Notes: generated by a model not told the origin, from the letters alone. 64,000 nucleotides of DNA from an uncultured Pseudomonadales bacterium (GCA_937773555.1 CALJVT010000002.1:680501-744500), one strand, 5' to 3'. Shown: positions 27,940 to 37,526, counted from the first letter of the stretch. Numbers and translations: made by a program.

Positions 27940-28053
27940 CAAACCTTAGTTAATAGCACCGTAACTTGAATTTTATTCATCTTTAGTATAAATCTCTCAC
28001 CCAGCAGTCTATTCTAAACTGGCATAATAGTGGCCCCCTGATGTGTTATATCA

Positions 28054-28914
28054 ATGCTGGAGCCTGCTTTGACTGGTCGTTATTCTTTTGAATTTTTCCC
28101 ACCTAAATCTAGTGTCAGTAGCTTGGCCTTAGACACTTGCCTTGCGCACTTAGAGCCTTGGCAACCACAATTTTGTTCAATGACATACGGTGCCGGCGGT
28201 TCAAGCCAGACCGAAAGCTTTAGCGCTATTCAACGCTTACAAAAACGTGGCCATGTTGCTGCCGCGCACATTACCGCCGTGGGTGCGAGTAGAGGCCAAG
28301 TAAATCAGGCCGCTAAAGCCTTTATTGAAGCTGGCGTAGATCACTTGGTGGCCTTGCGTGGTGATAGCCCAAGTGGAGAGTTTATTTCCCACCCACAGGG
28401 CTATGCCTATGGTGCCGATTTAGTGGCAGGGCTGCGACACTGGTTTAATGGCACTATTTCTGTGGCTGCCTACCCAGAAACACACCCAGAGGCCAGCAGT
28501 GCTGCTGCAGACATGGGGCATTTGGCCGCTAAGGTAGCAGCTGGGGCTAGCCAGGTAATGACCCAGTATTGTTATAACACAGACGCCTTACTAAGGTTTG
28601 CCGAGCGTATGCGTGGGCACGCTATTAATGTGCCCATAGTGGTTGGCGTAATGCCTATTCATGATATACAGGCCATTCAACGTTTCTCAGCACGCTGTGG
28701 CGCTTCGGTGCCAAACAAAATTGTAGCCCAGTTTGAAAAGCTAAGTGACTCTGATGACCAATTTCAACTGGCTGTAGAAATTGCCTTAAAGCAAATCGAT
28801 CAATTAGCCGAGCATGGGCTTGATCAAGTGCATTTGTATACTTTAAATAGACCCCAGTGGGTGCAAGGAATTTTGTGCGGCCTAGGCGGACCTAGGTTAG
28901 CTAAAAGTGCGTAA
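28054..28914 (+). CDS. metF: 5,10-methylenetetrahydrofolate reductase
   Basis: MetF reduces methylene-THF to methyl-THF, the methyl donor for methionine synthase. The 286 residues show SFEFFPPKS at the N-terminus, MTYGAGGSSQTESFS, HLVALRGDSP, AAYPETHPEA and the C-terminal VHLYTLNRP motif. Co-location with the cobalamin genes is sensible, since MetH uses cobalamin and methyl-THF. The gene stands alone with its own upstream region and ends 59 bases before queC. Confidence 0.97.
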   Translation: MLEPALTGRYSFEFFPPKSSVSSLALDTCLAHLEPWQPQFCSMTYGAGGSSQTESFSAIQRLQKRGHVAAAHITAVGASRGQVNQAAKAFIEAGVDHLVALRGDSPSGEFISHPQGYAYGADLVAGLRHWFNGTISVAAYPETHPEASSAAADMGHLAAKVAAGASQVMTQYCYNTDALLRFAERMRGHAINVPIVVGVMPIHDIQAIQRFSARCGASVPNKIVAQFEKLSDSDDQFQLAVEIALKQIDQLAEHGLDQVHLYTLNRPQWVQGILCGLGGPRLAKSA

Positions 28915-28973
28915 ACACCCTGCATAAGGTATACTGCGCGGCTTAATTATTTGCATTACAGACTAGCCGCACC

Positions 28974-29651
28974 ATGACCTTAAAAGCCAAACCCAAAGCC
29001 GTTGTCATTTATTCTGGTGGCATGGACTCCTACACCGTATTGCACCTTGCTTTGCAGCAGGGGTACGATGTTTTTGCGGTGTCTTTTAACTATGGTCAGC
29101 GCCACAGTAAAGAGCTAGATGTGGCAGCAAAAGTGTGTGCCAGCTTAGGGGTGCCTCATAAGTTAGTAGATATTACCGCCATTAATCAGTTGTTGCAGGG
29201 CTCTTCGCTTACGTCTACAGACATTGATATACCCACAGGCGAATACGAAGAAGACAACATGAAGTCTACTGTGGTACCCAACCGCAATATGATCTTGTTG
29301 TCATTAGCCATTGGTTACGCTGTGTCTTTAGGCTCTACCGAAGTATTTTATGGTGCCCATTCTGGTGACCACGACATTTACCCCGACTGCCGGCCAGAAT
29401 TTGTAGACGCCATGAACATTGTGTCTGCCATTGCCAACTACGATGATGTACAAATTATTAGCCCCTTTTTACACCAAAGTAAGTTAGCTATTTTACAGGC
29501 AGGTTTAAACATGGGCCTAGACTACGGCCAAACCTGGACTTGCTACCTAGGCCAAGAAAAAGCCTGTGGTAAGTGTGGCTCTTGTGTAGAACGTTTAGAA
29601 GCGTTTGCTAAAGCGGGCCTCACCGACCCCGTGCCCTACGTGGCCTTATAA
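28974..29651 (+). CDS. queC: 7-cyano-7-deazaguanine synthase
   Basis: QueC converts 7-carboxy-7-deazaguanine to preQ0 using ATP and ammonia. The 225 residues have the PP-loop YSGGMDSYT near residue 13, [21 protein letters not shown], and four zinc-binding cysteines in the region [15 protein letters not shown]. The stop shares a base with the next start (TAATG), so it is coupled to queE. Confidence 0.97.
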   Translation: MTLKAKPKAVVIYSGGMDSYTVLHLALQQGYDVFAVSFNYGQRHSKELDVAAKVCASLGVPHKLVDITAINQLLQGSSLTSTDIDIPTGEYEEDNMKSTVVPNRNMILLSLAIGYAVSLGSTEVFYGAHSGDHDIYPDCRPEFVDAMNIVSAIANYDDVQIISPFLHQSKLAILQAGLNMGLDYGQTWTCYLGQEKACGKCGSCVERLEAFAKAGLTDPVPYVAL

Positions 29652-30301
29652 TGTTGTATTCTGTTAAAGAAATTTTTTACACCTTACAAGGCGAAGGCAA
29701 ACAAGCAGGGCGACCTGCGGTGTTTTGTCGTTTTGCGGGCTGCAACTTGTGGACAGGCAGTGAAGCACGCCGTGGCACAAGTATTTGCGATTTTTGTGAC
29801 ACAGATTTTGTAGGCGTAGATGGCACCTTAGGGGGCCGTTATAAGGCGCAAGAGTTGGCTCAGCTAATTGCTAGCTGCTGGCCAGAAGGTTTGCCGGGCC
29901 ACCCACTTGTGGTGCTTACAGGTGGTGAGCCCATGCTGCAGGTAAACGAGACCTTAGTGCATGAATTACATGACCAAGGGTTTGAAATAGCCATAGAAAC
30001 TAACGGCACCTTGCCCGTACCTGCTAGTATAGACTGGATTTGTGTAAGCCCTAAGGGCAGCTCTAAAATTGTACAACTAACTGGCCACGAACTTAAGCTG
30101 GTATACCCACAGCGTTTGGCCATGCCAGAACAGTTTATAGATTTAGATTTTGAAAACCACTACCTACAACCGTTAGATAAGTCGTATATTGCAACCTCTA
30201 ACGACGACGACAACTACGTGCAACAAACCATCGATTATTGCATGCAACACCCCCAATGGCGTTTGAGTTTGCAAACCCATAAAATTACAGGCATTCGTTA
30301 A
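29651..30301 (+). CDS. queE: 7-carboxy-7-deazaguanine synthase (radical SAM)
   Basis: QueE contracts 6-carboxytetrahydropterin to 7-carboxy-7-deazaguanine with SAM and a 4Fe-4S cluster. Instead of the common CX3CX2C it has the CX14CX2C arrangement (Cys31, Cys46, Cys49) known from a subgroup of QueE enzymes. The start [12 protein letters not shown] and [10 protein letters not shown] are family motifs. The 216 residues are normal. Its stop overlaps the queD start (TAATG). Confidence 0.96.
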   Translation: MLYSVKEIFYTLQGEGKQAGRPAVFCRFAGCNLWTGSEARRGTSICDFCDTDFVGVDGTLGGRYKAQELAQLIASCWPEGLPGHPLVVLTGGEPMLQVNETLVHELHDQGFEIAIETNGTLPVPASIDWICVSPKGSSKIVQLTGHELKLVYPQRLAMPEQFIDLDFENHYLQPLDKSYIATSNDDDNYVQQTIDYCMQHPQWRLSLQTHKITGIR

Positions 30302-30657
30302 TGGAAATCTATAAAGACTTTAGTTTTGATTCAGCCCACTTTTTACCCAATGTGCCAGCAGGGCATAAGTGTGGTCGCTTGCATGGCCACACCTTTCAAT
30401 TACGCATTGTTGTTTCTGGCCCAGTGGGTGAGACAACAGGTTGGATTATGGATTTTGGTGACATTAAAAAGGTATTTAAGCCACTTTACGAACAGTTAGA
30501 CCATAACTATTTAAACGATATTAAAGGTCTGGAAAACCCTACCAGTGAGGTAATGGTGCAGTGGATCTGGCAGCAACTTAAGCCGCTATTACCCCAGCTT
30601 TCGCGCTTAGAGCTAAAAGAAACCTGCACTTCTGGCTGTGTTTATATAGGTTCCTAA
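30301..30657 (+). CDS. queD: 6-carboxy-5,6,7,8-tetrahydropterin synthase
   Basis: QueD makes 6-carboxytetrahydropterin from dihydroneopterin triphosphate, the step before QueE. The 118 residues contain zinc-ligand histidines His13, His28 and His30 and the catalytic Cys24 ([11 protein letters not shown]), plus [22 protein letters not shown] and the [10 protein letters not shown]-terminus with the substrate-binding Glu. It is third in the queC-queE-queD operon. Confidence 0.97.
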   Translation: MEIYKDFSFDSAHFLPNVPAGHKCGRLHGHTFQLRIVVSGPVGETTGWIMDFGDIKKVFKPLYEQLDHNYLNDIKGLENPTSEVMVQWIWQQLKPLLPQLSRLELKETCTSGCVYIGS

Positions 30658-30660
30658 CCC

Positions 30661-31074
30661 ATGGCTATTGATGGTTTAACCAATGACGACATTAAGCATA
30701 TTCGTGATGAAGTAAAAACTATCGCTGTGGTTGGCTTGTCTCCCAAGCCCCACCGTGCCAGCCATCAGGTGGCCTTGTATTTGCAACAGCAGGGCTACCA
30801 AATTATTCCTGTTCACCCGCAGCATAAAATTATTTTGGGTTTAACCTGTTATGCAACCCTTGCTGCCATCCCTATAAATGTAGACATGGTAGATTGTTTT
30901 CGTGCCGCTGAAGCCATGCCGGCCTTAGCAGATGAAGTGATTGCCATAGGCGCCAAGGTTATGTGGATGCAGCTAGACATTTACCATGCCGATGCTGCAG
31001 CCAAGGCAAGAGACGCTGGTATTATGGTAGTCATGGATCGCTGCCCTAAAATTGAGTTCCCTAAGCTTAATTAA
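30661..31074 (+). CDS. CoA-binding protein, YccU family
   Basis: The 137-residue Rossmann-type protein has IAVVGLSPKPHRASHQVALYLQQ near the N-terminus, PVHPQ, and the DRCPKIE C-terminal motif of the CoA-binding/YccU group. Its biochemical role is not established. It begins three bases after queD and is therefore probably in the same transcript. Confidence 0.88.
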   Translation: MAIDGLTNDDIKHIRDEVKTIAVVGLSPKPHRASHQVALYLQQQGYQIIPVHPQHKIILGLTCYATLAAIPINVDMVDCFRAAEAMPALADEVIAIGAKVMWMQLDIYHADAAAKARDAGIMVVMDRCPKIEFPKLN

Positions 31075-31383
31075 CCCCTATCCATTAGTCTGCACTATCG
31101 CCTTTTTATCCTTGCCTTTAGTACCTATTAAACAGAAACACTGCCCTTAGCTGCTCAAAAATAACACACATTAAGGAAGTGGTGCTCCTGTATCAACATG
31201 TTATATTGTTTATCTTGGCCCCTAATTATATGTATAATTTCAACGCATGAGATTAAAATTTTTGTGCAAGCCGTTTTATAACAAAATAATGAAGAATTGT
31301 GCAGGAAAAGAAAAGGCATGGACTGGGTCCGCTGACAGCCGCCTTTAATCAAGCGCCTAAACCCCTACATTAAATAAGGAAAA
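31075..31383. other. Intergenic stretch of 309 bases without a recognisable gene
   Basis: AT-rich, with no long open frame on either strand that looks coding, no tRNA-like fold and no clear terminator. Only 'ataaggaaa' just before 31384 stands out as the ribosome site of the next gene. Confidence 0.6.
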
Positions 31384-31776
31384 ATGATGACCATTGCATA
31401 TTGGTGCATACTTTTAGCATGTTTATTACCCTGGTTCTCTATTGGCTATGCTAAATTTTTAGCACCTAAGGCTGCGTTCAGTGAGTTTGATAATGAAGCC
31501 CCAAGAGACTTCTTATCACAGCTTGAAAATGACCGTAAGCGAGCAGTTTGGGCGGAAAAAAACACCTATGAAGCACTGCCACTATTTATTGCAGCTGTTT
31601 TGGTGGCTCACCAAGCTGGGGCTGATCAATATTTAATTAATGTCTTAGCGGCGCTTTTTGTTGTGCTACGGGTCATTTATATTGGCCTTTACATAGCTAA
31701 TTTAGCGACTCTAAGAACTGTGGTTTGGGTGTCTGCAATAGGGTGTTCTGTTGGCATGTTCTTAATAAGCATATAA
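31384..31776 (+). CDS. MAPEG family membrane protein
   Basis: The 130-residue protein has four hydrophobic segments and the pattern RAVWAEKNTYEALPLFIAAVLVA with RVIYIGLYIANLATLRTVVW, characteristic of the MAPEG family (membrane-associated proteins in eicosanoid and glutathione metabolism). Bacterial members are mostly of unknown function, some are glutathione transferases. It is followed after 64 bases by an AraC regulator in the same direction, possibly unrelated. Confidence 0.85.
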   Translation: MMTIAYWCILLACLLPWFSIGYAKFLAPKAAFSEFDNEAPRDFLSQLENDRKRAVWAEKNTYEALPLFIAAVLVAHQAGADQYLINVLAALFVVLRVIYIGLYIANLATLRTVVWVSAIGCSVGMFLISI

Positions 31777-31840
31777 GGCTTAGTAGGGCGCTAAACTTAC
31801 ATAAAAATATAGGCTATATAGCGGCACTGCAGGTTAAAGC

Positions 31841-32647
31841 ATGAACAATTTAAGCACTAGTATTAAGCAAATATTTTCCGAATCTAAGGTGCTACCCTTT
31901 TCGGTGTATACCTCTGTACATGTGCAAAAGCTGTTGAATGTGCCTATTTTAAAGCCACTGTTAATTGTTGTCATTAGTGGCGACAAAATGCTGGGAAAAA
32001 ATAACGAGATTATCTGTCATTCAGGCCAGTTTATTTTTTTGTCAGATAGCACATCTATCAACATGCGCAACATCCCTAAACACAATTCATATTTTGCGAT
32101 GTTAATTGAGTTTAATTATGAAGACTTTGAAGGCATTCCAAATCATCATGCAAACAAACCAGACTATTTTATAGGCAACACCACGCTAGCACTTAAGCAC
32201 TGTTTACAGCAGTTTGTAGAAAGTTCAGCCTGGGCGCCAGAAGAAATAATAGCCATAAGAAAAAGAGAAATTCTAACCCTGCTTTATCATCTGGGTTATA
32301 CAGAAGTGGTGTCAATGAAGGGCCAGCAAAAAATCAGCCAGCGCCTGCATGACTTGTTCTATGAGAAAAATTTCCACAAGGTTACTATGGACTATATCTG
32401 TCAACAGTTAGCGATGAGTGAATCTACCTTGCGCCGCAAGCTGGCCGCAGAAGGGACCAGCGTAAAAGCTATTAAAGGCAGGGCAAGGTTGGGGCTAAGT
32501 TTGCACCTGCTGCAAACCACAAGTGATGGCATAGGCCTAATTGCAGAAAAGTGTGGTTATCACTCGCAGTCTCGCTTCACCCAAAGGTTTAAAGCGCATT
32601 TTGGGTTAACCCCCTCCGAACTAAGGAAAACTAAAGTGACGGATTAA
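31841..32647 (+). CDS. AraC family transcriptional regulator
   Basis: The 268-residue protein has a C-terminal AraC DNA-binding domain at about residues 165-262. The first helix-turn-helix is in MDYICQQLAMSESTLRRKLAAEG, the second in GLIAEKCGYHSQSRFTQRFKAHFGLTPSELR. The N-terminal part resembles a cupin-like effector domain (CHSGQFIFLSDSTS, MRNIP) without identifiable ligand. The regulated genes are not evident; MAPEG upstream and PEBP downstream are candidates. Confidence 0.88.
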   Translation: MNNLSTSIKQIFSESKVLPFSVYTSVHVQKLLNVPILKPLLIVVISGDKMLGKNNEIICHSGQFIFLSDSTSINMRNIPKHNSYFAMLIEFNYEDFEGIPNHHANKPDYFIGNTTLALKHCLQQFVESSAWAPEEIIAIRKREILTLLYHLGYTEVVSMKGQQKISQRLHDLFYEKNFHKVTMDYICQQLAMSESTLRRKLAAEGTSVKAIKGRARLGLSLHLLQTTSDGIGLIAEKCGYHSQSRFTQRFKAHFGLTPSELRKTKVTD

Positions 32648-32737
32648 GGCGAATAGTTGAACGTTTTTGCTCTAAACGAAGCTGCAAATTGGTATTAAAC
32701 TGGGCCTTCAATTAATAACGCATTTACAAGGCTCGTC

Positions 32738-33292
32738 ATGAAAAACATGTTAAAACTCTTTTCAGCTGCAACACTTATGGTCTCTTTGCCTGCTTTAGCA
32801 GGCTCTTTCACTTTGTCTAGTAATGATATTGCTCAGGGCGAATTTATGGACAAACAACAAGAATTTGGTGGTTTTGGTTGTTCTGGTGAAGATCTGTCGC
32901 CTCACCTTAAGTGGTCTAATGCACCCGAAGGTACCAAAAGCTTCGCAATCACAGCGTATGACCCAGATGCACCTACAGGCAGCGGCTGGTGGCACTGGCA
33001 GGTTGTTAACATCGCTGCAAATGTAACCGAGACAGCAACCAACGCTGGCAGCGCAATGGAAGATCTAGCGCCTGCTGGCAGCACACAAATACAAAATGAT
33101 TATGGTGTAGCTGCTTTTGGTGGCGCTTGCCCACCAGAGGGGCATGGCGTGCATCATTACCGCTTTACTGTACATGCGCTTTCTGCCGAAACACTTGAAT
33201 TACCAGAAAATGCTTCTGGAGCATTGGCAGGCTATATGATTAATGCCTACACCATCGAATCCAGCACTATTGAATCTCTTTACGAACGATAA
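32738..33292 (+). CDS. YbhB/YbcL-family phosphatidylethanolamine-binding-like protein, exported
   Basis: The 184 residues begin with a signal peptide (LKLFSAATLMVSLPALAGS). The mature part has the PEBP fold signatures GEDLSPHLKWSNAPEGTKSFAITAYDPDAPTGSGWWHWQVVNI and GHGVHHYRFTVHALS. Bacterial YbhB/YbcL proteins are of unclear function; they bind small anionic ligands and some resemble kinase-inhibitor PEBP. A hairpin follows the gene. Confidence 0.92.
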   Translation: MKNMLKLFSAATLMVSLPALAGSFTLSSNDIAQGEFMDKQQEFGGFGCSGEDLSPHLKWSNAPEGTKSFAITAYDPDAPTGSGWWHWQVVNIAANVTETATNAGSAMEDLAPAGSTQIQNDYGVAAFGGACPPEGHGVHHYRFTVHALSAETLELPENASGALAGYMINAYTIESSTIESLYER

Positions 33293-33312
33293 TCTAGCTA
33301 TCTATTAGCCAA

Positions 33313-33347
33313 AAACGGGACCTAAAGCGCTGCTTTGGGTACCGTTT
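33313..33347 (+). terminator. Hairpin after the PEBP gene
   Basis: A 16-base-pair stem with two mismatches (aaacgggacctaaagc / gctttgggtaccgttt) and a 3-base loop lies 21 bases past the stop. There is no T-tract, so it may be an mRNA-stabilising or weak termination structure. Confidence 0.4.
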
Positions 33348-33419
33348 AGTTCGGGATTAGCTGTAAACTAAGCGGCAAGAAAAATGTCCTTAAATTGCAG
33401 TACCACGAGAAAAAAGAAA

Positions 33420-34022
33420 ATGATTTTTGATGTTTCTGAACTAGCCGCCCAAGAAAAATACCGCCTATTAAATGGTGGCGTAACACCTAGGCCTATTGCG
33501 TGGATTAGCACGCGTTCAAGCGATAACATTGATAATTTGGCACCTTATTCTTTCTTTACTGTTGCCAGTTGCAACCCGCCTGTACTTTTGTACACCCAAG
33601 TAACGCAACGAAGTGGTGTGGATAAAGACACTCTGCAAAATTTAATAGCAACAGGTGAGTGTGTTATTAATATAGTAAACGCTCCGCTGTTAGAGAAAAT
33701 GAACATGACCAGTGCAGGCCTGGCTATTGATAAAAGCGAATTTAATTTTGCTAACGTCCAAAGCTGTTCTAGTCACAACGTTCTGCCTTTGTCTGTTAAA
33801 GACTCACCTATTCGTTATGAGTGCTCCTTAAGGGACATTATTACCATTAGTGATTTACCAGCGGGTGGACAAGTGATACTCCTGGATGTGAAATGTATCT
33901 ATGTACACGACACCTTGTATGAAAACGGCACTATAAACCAAGCTTTAGTAAATTCTGTAGGAAAAATGGGTGGTGACTACTTTAGTCTAACCACTGAACG
34001 TGCAGAGCTTACACGGCCTTAA
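33420..34022 (+). CDS. Flavin reductase-like, FMN-binding split-barrel protein
   Basis: The ATG at 33420 (MIFDVSELAAQEKYRLL) is taken because homologues start there; an upstream ATG at 33384 adds a basic dozen residues. The 200 residues contain GGVTPRPIAWISTRS, NLAPYSFFTVASCNPPVLL and ECVINIVN, the flavin reductase/DIM6-NTAB pattern with a split-barrel FMN fold. It likely reduces flavin with NAD(P)H or acts as a flavoprotein of unknown substrate. No partner monooxygenase is adjacent. Confidence 0.88.
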   Translation: MIFDVSELAAQEKYRLLNGGVTPRPIAWISTRSSDNIDNLAPYSFFTVASCNPPVLLYTQVTQRSGVDKDTLQNLIATGECVINIVNAPLLEKMNMTSAGLAIDKSEFNFANVQSCSSHNVLPLSVKDSPIRYECSLRDIITISDLPAGGQVILLDVKCIYVHDTLYENGTINQALVNSVGKMGGDYFSLTTERAELTRP

Positions 34023-34127
34023 CTATTTTAGTGAGTAGTGCACTAAGTAGCGGCTAAACATCCCACGGTTCAGTTTTAGTTTATGTTAATACGCGATAGT
34101 ATTAAAAAAATATGATTAAGGGGTTAT

Positions 34128-34502
34128 ATGGCGTTATATAAATCAACATTCTCAGTAATAGGTACGCTTGCAATTTTAGCACTAGTGCTTGGGCTGTTTA
34201 TGGATGTAAAAAATGTAGATAATACACAAGGTGGATACGAGTATCCCTTTCAAGGATGGAGTGGAACACCAATAGATTTTTCGGTCATGTATCAAACCAA
34301 AGAAGGCCTGTTTAAAAAAGGCTATGTTGTTGATCAACTATTTAACTGTAATACTGGACTAATTACTTGGGAAGTATTCGGGGTTATCAAAGGCCAATTT
34401 AGATTGTTTTCTGAAAGAGCTATTGTCGTTCATAAACCCCAGGATGAGTGCAAAGCTAGAGGCTTTAATCCTAACTCTTGGGCCAAAAGCGACCTACTTT
34501 AA
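34128..34502 (+). CDS. Small membrane-anchored hypothetical protein
   Basis: I do not recognise this 124-residue protein. It has one N-terminal hydrophobic segment (residues 7-24, STFSVIGTLAILALVLGLF) and a polar remainder with two Cys (CNTGLITWEV and DECKARGF) that could pair outside the membrane. A good ribosome site ('aaggggt') precedes the ATG. The layout suggests a periplasmic domain anchored in the inner membrane. Codon use is like the neighbours. Confidence 0.65.
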   Translation: MALYKSTFSVIGTLAILALVLGLFMDVKNVDNTQGGYEYPFQGWSGTPIDFSVMYQTKEGLFKKGYVVDQLFNCNTGLITWEVFGVIKGQFRLFSERAIVVHKPQDECKARGFNPNSWAKSDLL

Positions 34503-34550
34503 GGTATGTTTTTACATGCCTTAATAGTATACGCATACTCTAGGTTAACT

Positions 34551-35423
34551 CTAACCTGCAGATTCGGCGTCTTTAATGCGCTCCAGCCTGCTTTGCTCTT
34601 CAAGAAACGCCTGTTTAATTTCTTCTAGCACAGTATCCACATCTGCAGACGCAGTGTCTTCTTCAAAGTACCCAGTGAGCTGCGTGTCTGGTTGCAGTTC
34701 GCCTGCTTCAAACAAGGCCCACATTTCTGGGCCATAGCGGGTGTGGCTTAGTTGGGGTGCATATTGGGCATAGTAGTTAGTAATGTTTTCTACATCGCGC
34801 TGGTGCATGCTTTGTGCATTATTATTCGCGGCGGCATCCACCGCTTGTGGCAGGTCTATAATCACTGGGCCATGGTCGTCTACCAGCACATTAAATGGTG
34901 AAAGGTCTCCATGCACTAACCCTGCGCACAGCATGCGCATAACATCGTGCATAAGGGTTTCATGGTCTGTTAATGCTTGTTCTTGGGTCATAGACACATC
35001 GTTTAAACGAGGGGCAACATCGCCATCGCCATAGGTGATCAGCTCCATTAACAACACGCCATCAAAACAACCGTAGGGTTTGGGTACACGAACCCCAATG
35101 TCGGCCAGCTTGTAAAGTGCAGTTACCTCAGCAGATTGCCACACTTCTTCTTGTTGTTCGCGGCCAAATTTTGAGCCTTTGCCCATCGCCCGGGTTCTGC
35201 GGCTGTTGCGAACTTTTCGCCCTTCTTGGTAGGTTACAGCCTGTTTAAATGCACGTTTTTCAGGTGCTTTATAAATTTTTGCACAACGGATTTCTGACCC
35301 ACAGCGCACCACAAAAACATCGGCTTCTTTGCCACTCATTAAAGCTCGGATCACTTCATCTACTAAGCCGTTTTCAACAAGTGGAAGTATTCGTTTTGGA
35401 ATTTTCATAGTGCTATTGTACAT
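34551..35423 (-). CDS. RIO1-type serine protein kinase
   Basis: The 290-residue protein has the RIO kinase pattern: SGKEADVFVVRCG and CAKIYK (ATP-binding Lys), the long insertion with RRTRAMGKGSKFGREQQEEVWQSAEVTALYKL, the catalytic loop GLVHGDLSPFNVLV (Asp and Asn) and the metal-binding IIDLPQAVD. Bacterial RIO proteins are uncommon and little studied; autophosphorylation is known for relatives. The start may be 35423 or the inner ATG at 35408 (MKIPKRIL); neither has a clear ribosome site. It is divergently placed from a GNAT acetyltransferase gene on the same strand upstream, without overlap. Confidence 0.9.
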   Translation of the reverse strand: MYNSTMKIPKRILPLVENGLVDEVIRALMSGKEADVFVVRCGSEIRCAKIYKAPEKRAFKQAVTYQEGRKVRNSRRTRAMGKGSKFGREQQEEVWQSAEVTALYKLADIGVRVPKPYGCFDGVLLMELITYGDGDVAPRLNDVSMTQEQALTDHETLMHDVMRMLCAGLVHGDLSPFNVLVDDHGPVIIDLPQAVDAAANNNAQSMHQRDVENITNYYAQYAPQLSHTRYGPEMWALFEAGELQPDTQLTGYFEEDTASADVDTVLEEIKQAFLEEQSRLERIKDAESAG

Positions 35424-35459
35424 TAGTTAAATAGGGATGGAATACAGAAGTTGTGCCCC

Positions 35460-36161
35460 TTATATACTTAATTTGCTTAGCTGCATGCCATCAGCAGAAA
35501 AGTTTTCTGTGGCCAACCAACGCTCATACTCTGCCTGTATGGCAGGCCAATGCGTATCAAGGACAGAGAACCACGCGGTATCTCTATTGCGGCCTTTGTA
35601 CACTGCTGCTTGTTTAAACAGGCCGTCAAAGCTAAAACCAAGGCGTTGGGCGGCTTTTTTAGAGCCTGAGTTTAAATTATCACACTTCCATTCATAGCGG
35701 CGGTAGCCTAAGTTAAAGGCGTTTTTCATCATTAAGTACATGGCTTCTGTTGCTGCTGTGGTGGCCTGCAGGGCGGGGGAGTAGTTAATGTGGCCCACCT
35801 CAATAACCCCTGCTGCTGGCTGAATACGCAAATAGGTTGCTATACCCACCGCTTTGCCATTAGAGGCGCTCACTATGGCGTAAAATAGAGGGTCTTGGGT
35901 TTCACTATGGCCAGTTAACCACTGTTTAAGTTCGGCTTGTGTGGTGAAGGGGCCATAGGGTAGGTAAGTCCAAATGCGGTCTTGCGTGTCTGCACTATAG
36001 GCCTGCCATAAATCTTCGCCATGGCATGTTGCATCAAGCGGTTCTAGGCGGCAATAGGCCCCTACCATGATTTTTTTGGCTGGCTCTGGGCAGGTGTTCC
36101 AAGTAGGCAACATACAGCCAATTTCTTGGCCTAAAGAATTGAGACGAGCAGACATAAACAC
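35460..36161 (-). CDS. GNAT family N-acetyltransferase (RimJ/RimL-like)
   Basis: The 233 residues match GNAT proteins of the RimJ/YdaF type: CRLEPLDATCHGEDLW, DPLFYAIVSASNGKAVGIATYLRIQPAAGVIEVGHINYSPALQATTAATEAMYLM and the CDNLNSGSKKAAQRLGFSFDG acetyl-CoA loop (N-x-x-S then RLGF). It transfers an acetyl group to an amine; the acceptor is unknown. The N-terminal 30 residues before VGAYCRL are poorly conserved, so an internal start is possible. Confidence 0.88.
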   Translation of the reverse strand: MFMSARLNSLGQEIGCMLPTWNTCPEPAKKIMVGAYCRLEPLDATCHGEDLWQAYSADTQDRIWTYLPYGPFTTQAELKQWLTGHSETQDPLFYAIVSASNGKAVGIATYLRIQPAAGVIEVGHINYSPALQATTAATEAMYLMMKNAFNLGYRRYEWKCDNLNSGSKKAAQRLGFSFDGLFKQAAVYKGRNRDTAWFSVLDTHWPAIQAEYERWLATENFSADGMQLSKLSI

Positions 36162-36366
36162 ACCTAAATAATGGAAACTTAGGTCATATTAGGTGATCTT
36201 AAGATAAAAACAAATGACTTTAATGGTCATCTAATATGTTGGTGAAAAATGCCCTCTCAGAGCAGCTTATAAAGGCACAGGGAAACGGTGCCAAAAATGG
36301 CCACTATCGGGTATAATGCTGTGATTATTTTGCACTCACTTGTGCCACCGCTTTTCGGTAACTTTA

Positions 36367-37465
36367 ATGTTTGAAATCAATCCTTACATCCTGTCCATGA
36401 AAGACCTAGCTGAGCGCACCCATGTGCTTAGGGGGTACCTTTGACTATGTTGGCAAACAAGAACGCTTAGTTGAAGTAGAGCGAGAACTAGAGCAGCCGG
36501 ACGTATGGAACGACGCAGAGCGAGCGCAAGCCTTAGGTAAAGAACGCAGTTTGCTTGAAGGCGTAGTCAACACCATAGACACCATGGACAGTGGTTTGAT
36601 AGATGCCCGTGAATTACTAGACCTTGCCGTAGAAGAAAACGACGAAGACACCCTAAACGAAGTGCAGCCAGAACTTGATGCCCTAACGGATAGTTTAGAA
36701 AAGCTTGAGTTTAGGCGCATGTTCTCTGGGGAAATGGATCCCAACGCGGCCTTCCTAGACATTCAATCAGGGTCTGGTGGCACAGAAGCACAAGACTGGG
36801 CCAGTATTATTTTACGCATGTACCTGCGCTGGGGTGAGCAAAAAGGCTTTAAAGTAGAGCTGATGGAAGTCAGTGACGGTGACGTAGCTGGTATAAAAAG
36901 TGCCACTATTCGGTTTGAAGGTGACTATGCATTTGGTTGGTTACGCACAGAAACAGGCGTGCATCGTTTGGTGCGTAAGTCGCCGTTTGATTCCAGCAGC
37001 CGCCGCCATACCTCCTTTGCTTCGGTATTTGTGTCGCCAGAAATTGACGATGATATTGATATAGAAATTAACCCATCCGACGTGCGAGTAGACACCTACC
37101 GTGCTAGTGGTGCTGGTGGTCAACACGTTAACAAAACAGATTCTGCAGTGCGCTTAACCCATGGGCCATCTGGTATTGTGGTGCAGTGCCAAAACCAGCG
37201 TTCGCAACATCAAAACCGTGATTCGGCTATGAAACAGTTGCGTGCTAAATTGTATGAGCAAGAAATACATAAGCGCCAGGAAGCCTCTCAAGCCCTAGAA
37301 GACACTAAATCTGACATTGGTTGGGGTAGCCAAATACGCTCCTATGTTTTAGATGATCAGCGCATTAAAGACCTGCGCACCAACGTGCAAACTGGTGGTT
37401 GTGATAAGGTGTTAGATGGAGACTTAGATCAATTTATTGTAGCCAGCTTAAAAGCGGGTTTGTAA
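36367..37465 (+). CDS. prfB: Peptide chain release factor 2 with programmed +1 frameshift
   Basis: RF2 releases peptides at UAA and UGA. Translation starts at 36367 ([25 protein letters not shown], 25 codons), meets an in-frame UGA at 36442-36444, and continues in the +1 frame as [22 protein letters not shown] to 37465, total 365 residues. The body has the SPFDSSS region with the tripeptide SPF anticodon motif and the GGQ catalytic motif ([12 protein letters not shown]). The frameshift autoregulates RF2: low RF2 raises frameshifting. lysS follows after 61 bases, the conserved prfB-lysS pair. Confidence 0.97.
36430..36445 (+). promoter_or_regulatory. prfB programmed +1 frameshift site
   Basis: An internal Shine-Dalgarno-like AGGGGG (36430-36435) stands three bases before the slippery CTT-TGA-C (36439-36445). 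The layout equals the Escherichia coli prfB site (AGGGGGTATCTTTGAC) apart from the TAC codon in place of TAT. Confidence 0.97.
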
Positions 37466-37526
37466 GCACTAACTTAAACTTAACGACTCAGTAAAAAAAC
37501 ATTACCCAATTGTAGAACCCACACCT

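Noticed and set aside
36367-36444. prfB as a broken gene with early stop
   Set aside because: The stop lies in the conserved programmed frameshift signal AGGGGG-CTTTGAC; the gene is functional by design.
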